Shown here one piece after another: positions 60,010 through 64,000 of a stretch of 64,000 nt of DNA. The first letter of the stretch is position 1, and each line of letters starts with the position of its first letter. Origin of the DNA: Nonomuraea aurantiaca (GTDB lineage: Bacteria > Actinomycetota > Actinomycetes > Streptosporangiales > Streptosporangiaceae); assembly GCF_020215705.1 (NCBI RefSeq), contig NZ_JAIWNB010000019.1, forward strand, positions 124,001 through 188,000, read 5' to 3'. The notes under the pieces are model-generated. The model worked only from the letters and a program-made list of their open reading frames with translations, did no database searches and was not told the origin of the DNA. The position numbers and the translations under genes are program-made.

Positions 60010-60918
60010 CTAGCGGACCGTGACCTTCTCGATGATGATCGGGTTCTTCGGGGCGGTCGAGCCGCCGTCGCCGACGATGTCCTGGCTGTTGACGATGACG
60101 CCGTCCTTGGCGACCTTCTCGATGATCTCCAGGCCCGAGCGGACCATGCCGAGCACCGAGTACTGGGCCTCGATCTGCGAGTTCTCGTCCGACAGCGAGA
60201 TGGCGAACTGGCTGCTGTTCTGTCCGGCCGCGTCCTGCGGCTGGGTGAGGAACACCACGCCGCGGGTGTACGGAATCGCGCCGACGGCCTCGTCCTGGTA
60301 GACGTAGCCCGCCGTGCCCTGGCCGTCCGTCGGGTTCTTGCCGTCGGCCTTGGCCTTGGGGTCGCCGCACTGCAGCAGGAACAGTCCCGCCGTCTCAGGC
60401 GTCACCAGGCGGTGGCACTTGGTGTTGTTGTAGAAGTTCTTCTTGGCCAGGAAGGCCATCGAGTTGACCGAGCACGGGGTCGCGGCCGGGTCGACGTCGA
60501 TGACGATCTTGCCGTGGTTGGTGAAGACGGTCATCGTCTTCAGCTTCATGTCCGGGTGGCTGCCGGGCATGCCCACATACTTCATCGGTACGTCCGAGGT
60601 GTCCCGCTTGTAGGTGCAGGACACCTTGCCGGTCTTCTTCGGCAGCGAGGACAGCGACGGGGTCGGCGAGGGAGCGGCGCTGGGCGGGGCGGAGGCCGAG
60701 GCCGACGGACTGCTCTCGGCCGAGACCTTCTTGCCCGCGTCGTCCTTGTTGACCAGCGTGGTCGCGGCGTAGATGCCGCCCGCCACCACGACGACGGCCA
60801 GGCCCGCGCCGATGAAGACGTTCCGCTTCGCCTTGGCGCTGTCCGCCGCCGCGCGCTGCTCCTGCCGCTCCTTGTGCTCCCGAGCCAACTGGCTCTGGCG
60901 GTCGTCCTCGCCGCTCAC
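60010..60918 (-). CDS. Membrane-anchored peptidyl-prolyl cis-trans isomerase (cyclophilin type), copy 2
   Basis: A 302-residue paralogue of the protein at 55231. It has a charged, Gln/Glu/Arg-rich cytosolic start, one helix (about 31-52), an Ala/Ser/Pro linker and an extracytoplasmic cyclophilin domain with C-H-R-L, L-L-Q-C-G-D-P, G-V-V-F-L-T-Q and N-S-S-Q-F-A-I-S. The same extra Cys positions are kept. The GTG start has GGAGG at 8 nt; the longer frame is rejected. Divergent from the DUF2231 gene. Confidence 0.9.
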   Translation of the reverse strand: MSGEDDRQSQLAREHKERQEQRAAADSAKAKRNVFIGAGLAVVVVAGGIYAATTLVNKDDAGKKVSAESSPSASASAPPSAAPSPTPSLSSLPKKTGKVSCTYKRDTSDVPMKYVGMPGSHPDMKLKTMTVFTNHGKIVIDVDPAATPCSVNSMAFLAKKNFYNNTKCHRLVTPETAGLFLLQCGDPKAKADGKNPTDGQGTAGYVYQDEAVGAIPYTRGVVFLTQPQDAAGQNSSQFAISLSDENSQIEAQYSVLGMVRSGLEIIEKVAKDGVIVNSQDIVGDGGSTAPKNPIIIEKVTVR

Positions 60919-61085
60919 CGGTATGTCCTCCACTTTTGCCAGTACATGACCAAACAACTCCGGGAATGCTACCGGCCCTGCGATGTGCCGGACGTAAGAG
61001 GAGGAAACCACTCGTAGTGACGGGATGGACCGCGAACCATATCGTGTCGCCATTCGTAGTTGAAATGAGAACTAGGAGTGCAGAC

Positions 61086-61565
61086 ATGTTCGACGAGATC
61101 TTCGGCTTGCCCGCCCATCCGCTGATCATCCACTTCGCCGTGGTGCTGACCCCGCTCCTCGCGGCCGTCTCCGTGGCGTACACGGTCCTGAACCGCTGGC
61201 GGCCGATGCTGGCCTGGGCGGTGGTCCTGCTCTCCGTGGGGTCGCCTGTGGCCGTCTTCGCGGCCAAGGAGAGCGGCGAGAGCCTCAAGGCGGCCCGGTT
61301 CGCCTCGGTCGACGGCCCTTTGGGTCAGCGGATCGAGACCCACGAGAGCTTCGCCAACCCCTTGCTCCTGTCGACTGCCGGCCTCGGCGTCGCCGCGTTG
61401 CTGCTCGTCTACGCCACGAGCCCGAGTCGCGGCTCGCTCGGCGACAGATTCGGCCGCCCGGTCACCCTCGTGCTGTCCGGTGTGACGGTGCTGCTGGCCG
61501 TGGCGGTCGGCTACTTCGTCTTCCGCGCCGGTGACTCGGGAGCGAGAGCCGTCTGGGGCGCGTGA
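61086..61565 (+). CDS. DUF2231 membrane protein
   Basis: A 159-residue protein with four membrane helices (about 13-35, 40-58, 90-108, 125-145). It begins with the DUF2231 signature G-L-P-A-H-P-L-I-I-H-F-A-V-V, whose two His residues suggest haem or metal binding by analogy with similar membrane domains. The ATG follows AGGAG at 7 nt. Function unknown. Confidence 0.85.
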   Translation: MFDEIFGLPAHPLIIHFAVVLTPLLAAVSVAYTVLNRWRPMLAWAVVLLSVGSPVAVFAAKESGESLKAARFASVDGPLGQRIETHESFANPLLLSTAGLGVAALLLVYATSPSRGSLGDRFGRPVTLVLSGVTVLLAVAVGYFVFRAGDSGARAVWGA

Positions 61566-61627
61566 CCCGCTTCCTTCGCTGTCCGCTTCCTTCGGTGATG
61601 GTGGACCGCCGGGCGCGATCCACCCCG

Positions 61628-61633
61628 TAAACT
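61628..61633 (+). promoter_or_regulatory. -10 box, leaderless promoter of rarA
   Basis: TAAACT lies 6 nt before GTG 61640, and no ribosome binding site is visible. Confidence 0.5.
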
Positions 61634-61639
61634 CGCGTT

Positions 61640-62941
61640 GTGGAGAGTCTGTTCGATTCGGCGGCTGAGGAGGCCACACCGCAGCCCCTCGCGGTCCGGA
61701 TGCGGCCGCGCACGCTCGACGAGGTGATCGGCCAGCGTCACCTGCTCGGCGCGGGCACCCCGCTGCGCAGGCTCGTCGAGAGCGAGGCGCCGATGTCGCT
61801 CTTCCTCTGGGGGCCGCCCGGCACCGGCAAGACGACGCTCGCCTATGTCGTCTCCAACGTCACCAAGCGGCGCTTCGTCGAGGTCTCCGCCGTCTCGGCC
61901 GGGGTCAAGGACGTACGCGCCGCCATCGAGGTCGCCAAGCGCGAGCTGGGCATGAGCGGCCGGCAGACCGTGCTCTTCGTCGACGAGGTCCACCGCTTCA
62001 ACAAGGCCCAGCAGGACGCCCTGCTGCCCGCCGTCGAGAACCGCTGGGTCACCTTCATCGGCGCCACCACCGAAAACCCCTTCTTCTCGGTCATCTCCCC
62101 GCTGCTGTCGCGCTCGTTGCTGCTCACGCTCGAGTCCCTGACCGACGACGACGTCCGCGCGGTCCTGGAGCGGGCGGTGGCCGACGACCGCGGCCTCGGC
62201 GGCCGCGCCACCGTCGCCCCCGAGGCCGTCGACCATCTCGTACGCCTGGCCGGGGGCGACGCCCGCCGCTCCCTGACCTACCTCGAAGCCGCCGCCCTGC
62301 TGTCCGACGACATCACGGTCGAGGTCGTGGAGAAGGCCGTCGACAAGGCGGCCGTCCGCTACGACCGGCAGGGCGACCAGCACTACGACGTCATCAGCGC
62401 CTTCATCAAGTCGATGCGCGGCTCCGACGCCGACGCCGCGCTCCACTACCTGGCCCGCATGATCGAGGCGGGCGAGGACCCACGCTTCATCGCCCGCCGC
62501 ATCGTCATCTTCGCCTCGGAGGACGTCGGCCTGGCCGACCCGACATGCCTGCAGACCGCCGTCGCCGCGGCCCAGGCGGTGCAGCTCATCGGCCTGCCGG
62601 AGGGTCAGATCAACCTGGCCCACGCGGTCCTCCACTGCGCGCTCGCGCCCAAGTCCAACGCCGTCGTGAAGGCCATCGGAGCGGCGATCGGTGACGTGCG
62701 CCGCGGCCTGATCGGCCAGGTGCCCGGCCACCTGCGCGACGCCCACTATCAGGGCGCCGCCAAGCTGGGCCACGGTGACGGCTACAAATACCCGCACGAC
62801 TTCGACCACGGGCTGGTCCGCCAGGACTACGCGCCCGAGCAGGTGCGCGACAGGCGCTACTACGAGCCCACCAAGCACGGCGGCGAGGGCGTGCTGGCCG
62901 AGCGGTGGGCTCGGATCCGTGACTTCCTGCGGGGCTCTTGA
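61640..62941 (+). CDS. rarA: Replication-associated recombination protein RarA (MgsA)
   Basis: A 433-residue AAA+ ATPase acting at stalled replication forks. Walker A is G-P-P-G-T-G-K-T-T (58-66), Walker B is V-L-F-V-D-E-V-H-R-F, sensor 1 is I-G-A-T-T-E-N-P, and the arginine finger region is L-S-R-S. The C-terminal MgsA tetramerisation domain includes Y-H-Y-L-A-R-M and Y-K-Y-P-H-D-F segments. Length is normal for the family. A LexA box was not seen here. Confidence 0.95.
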   Translation: MESLFDSAAEEATPQPLAVRMRPRTLDEVIGQRHLLGAGTPLRRLVESEAPMSLFLWGPPGTGKTTLAYVVSNVTKRRFVEVSAVSAGVKDVRAAIEVAKRELGMSGRQTVLFVDEVHRFNKAQQDALLPAVENRWVTFIGATTENPFFSVISPLLSRSLLLTLESLTDDDVRAVLERAVADDRGLGGRATVAPEAVDHLVRLAGGDARRSLTYLEAAALLSDDITVEVVEKAVDKAAVRYDRQGDQHYDVISAFIKSMRGSDADAALHYLARMIEAGEDPRFIARRIVIFASEDVGLADPTCLQTAVAAAQAVQLIGLPEGQINLAHAVLHCALAPKSNAVVKAIGAAIGDVRRGLIGQVPGHLRDAHYQGAAKLGHGDGYKYPHDFDHGLVRQDYAPEQVRDRRYYEPTKHGGEGVLAERWARIRDFLRGS

Positions 62942-63346
62942 CGGCCCTTTTGACGGCCTTCAGGCGGATTCCTCCGCGGGCTGGGCTCTGGACGGGCTTT
63001 TGGGCAGGCTCAGGACGGGCACTGGGACAGGCTCAGGACGTGCTTGAGATGGATGGGCTTTGGGACAGGCTCTGGACGTGCTTGGGGACGGGTCTTGGGA
63101 CAGGCTCTGGACGTGCTTGAGGACGGGTCTTGGATGGACTTTGGGTGGGCTCCCGGCCGTAGGACGCGGGCCGGGTTCGGCTGGTCGGGCGCGGGATGGG
63201 GCCGCTCGCGGGCCGGCCCGTTCGAGCGGGGAAACGGGGGTCACCGACGTGGCGGCCTGATGGAGCCGGGCGTCGCCAGTAATCTGGGCCGTCGAACGCG
63301 ATAGGGTTCTTGCCGTTCCGGCCCAGCGTACGAGGGAGATGAGCGG
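62942..63346. other. Intergenic region, repeat-rich, before the DUF948 gene
   Basis: A gap of about 405 nt. The first 200 nt are dominated by the tandem repeats at 62985-63145. The rest is GC-rich with no convincing gene. A TAGGGT box at 63302-63307 is the likely -10 box for the DUF948 gene. Confidence 0.6.
62985..63145. repeat. Imperfect 35-bp tandem repeats
   Basis: Two near-identical 35-bp units lie at 63062-63096 and 63097-63131 (core GGGACAGGCTCTGGACGTGC). More diverged copies lie upstream from about 62985 and a partial one follows. Confidence 0.75.
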
Positions 63347-63721
63347 ATGCTTACCGCTGGAGAGGTCGCCGGCCTGATCGCCGCCACGGGCTGGATCGTC
63401 CTGGTCTGCGTGCTCGTCATGGTGCTGGTCAAGCTCACCCGGCTGATCACCGAGACCGGCAGGGCGGTGGCCGACCTGAGCGCCCGCATGGCGCCGCTGC
63501 TCGACGACATGAGCCTGACGGTCAACGAGACCAACCGGCAACTGGTGGCCGTCGAGGCCATCGCCAAGGACGTCAAGCAGGTGAGCTCCCACGCCGCCAA
63601 GCTCAGCGCCGTCACCCAGACCGTCTTCACCGGGCCGCTGATCAAGGTCTCCTCCATCGGCTACGGCGTGCGCAGGGCCATCGAGGCCCGCAGGCCGCGC
63701 AAGGCGGGGCGACGGCGATGA
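63347..63721 (+). CDS. DUF948 membrane-anchored protein
   Basis: A 124-residue protein with an N-terminal membrane helix (about 6-28). A helical, coiled-coil-prone DUF948 domain follows (R-L-I-T-E-T-G-R-A-V ... D-M-S-L-T-V-N-E-T-N-R-Q-L) with a very basic C-terminus. Position between rarA and alaS is conserved in actinobacteria. Function unknown. ATG follows a GAGGGAG site, and its stop overlaps the next gene. Confidence 0.85.
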   Translation: MLTAGEVAGLIAATGWIVLVCVLVMVLVKLTRLITETGRAVADLSARMAPLLDDMSLTVNETNRQLVAVEAIAKDVKQVSSHAAKLSAVTQTVFTGPLIKVSSIGYGVRRAIEARRPRKAGRRR

Positions 63722-63948
63722 TCAGACGGCTGTTCTACCTGTCGCTCGGTGCCCTGCTGACCCTCTGGGTGATGCGCAGGCTGCAGGCACTCCACCCCAA
63801 CCACGTGGCCCGCCGTACGGTCGGCGGCGCCGCGAGCATGCTCGGACGGGTGAGAGACTTTACTTCTGACGCGCTCGGCGAGGCCGCGGAGCGCGAAATC
63901 GAGTTGCGGGCCCGTTTCGGACTCGACAACCCTGAAAGCAACGACTAA
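63718..63948 (+). CDS. Small membrane protein downstream of the DUF948 gene (DUF6167-like)
   Basis: A 76-residue protein with one N-terminal helix (about 4-20), an R-R-T-V-G-G-A-A-S region and a charged C-terminus (R-E-I-E-L-R-A-R-F-G-L-D). The ATG overlaps the DUF948 stop (ATGA). The same small gene usually sits before alaS in actinobacteria; function unknown. Confidence 0.75.
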   Translation: MIRRLFYLSLGALLTLWVMRRLQALHPNHVARRTVGGAASMLGRVRDFTSDALGEAAEREIELRARFGLDNPESND

Positions 63949-63965
63949 CGCAAAGGATGGCCACC

Positions 63966-64000
63966 ATGGAGTCGGCAGAGATCGCGCGCCGCTTCCTGCG
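63966..64000 (+). CDS. alaS: Alanyl-tRNA synthetase, first codons
   Basis: Only the start is inside the window: M-E-S-A-E-I-A-R-R-F-L, the typical AlaRS N-terminus. The ATG follows AAAGGATGG. The gene position after the DUF948 and small membrane protein genes agrees with actinobacterial order. Confidence 0.8.
   Translation, partial: MESAEIARRFL

Noticed and set aside
62985..63145. CRISPR array
   Set aside because: Units are directly adjacent, without unique spacers, and there are no cas genes.
62960..63592. Minus-strand frame across the repeats and the DUF948 gene
   Set aside because: It is antisense to a conserved gene and composed largely of repeat translation.

Overview
The window is chromosomal DNA from a high-GC actinomycete. 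Codons end mostly in G or C, GTG and TTG starts are common, and many genes appear to be read from leaderless promoters (a TANNNT box 6-9 nt before the start codon). F420-type luciferase-like oxidoreductases, a phosphatidylinositol mannoside pathway and a thrS-HIT-pgsA-patA-pimA ... pdxS-pdxT-yebC-ruvCAB-yajC-secDF-apt-rel-hisS-aspS-rarA-alaS order all point to Actinobacteria. The long degenerate GC-rich repeats and gene content suggest a Streptosporangiaceae-like organism (Nonomuraea or a relative), but this is inference only.

Layout. (1) 1-8569, minus strand: one tightly packed operon. It starts with an intracellular GH127 beta-L-arabinofuranosidase, then a complete peptide-type ABC importer (binding lipoprotein, two permeases, two ATPases), a prolyl-iminopeptidase-like hydrolase and the start of a probable Xaa-Pro aminopeptidase. 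Together they read as a possible uptake and breakdown route for arabinosylated, (hydroxy)proline-rich plant glycopeptides. This is the most interesting system in the window. (2) 8.7-18.8 kb: accessory metabolism. It holds a lactate-oxidase-family flavoprotein, an HD-like hydrolase, DUF4031 and HAD proteins, a P450, a membrane/HTH protein paired with a DUF2786 protein, phosphoglucomutase, a luciferase-like oxidoreductase and a GH25 lysozyme. (3) 18.8-40.8 kb: the thrS to yebC backbone. It is interrupted by a repeat-expanded luciferase-like gene, an Asp23 protein with a giant low-complexity N-terminus, a phosphatase-like membrane protein, a GHL10 glycosidase, an EF-G paralogue, and a phoD / MarR-MFS block that separates pdxS from pdxT. 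(4) 40.8-43.6 kb: a fused orphan sugar-type permease and an Eis-like acetyltransferase. (5) 43.8-50.3 kb: ruvCAB under a near-perfect LexA box, yajC-secD-secF, apt. (6) 50.4-64 kb: the rel stringent-response enzyme, a nucleotidyltransferase-cupin fusion, DUF349, two paralogous membrane-anchored cyclophilins flanking an MBL hydrolase-hisS-aspS cluster, DUF2231, rarA, two small membrane proteins and the first codons of alaS.

How parts work together: pgsA, patA and pimA make the phosphatidylinositol mannoside anchor of the envelope; pdxS and pdxT form PLP synthase; ruvCAB resolves Holliday junctions and is probably induced by DNA damage; yajC-secD-secF assist Sec export; apt and rel link purine salvage and (p)ppGpp. 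No tRNA, rRNA, CRISPR array, insertion sequence or prophage was recognised. Several imperfect minisatellite-like repeats lie between genes and, unusually, inside two genes.
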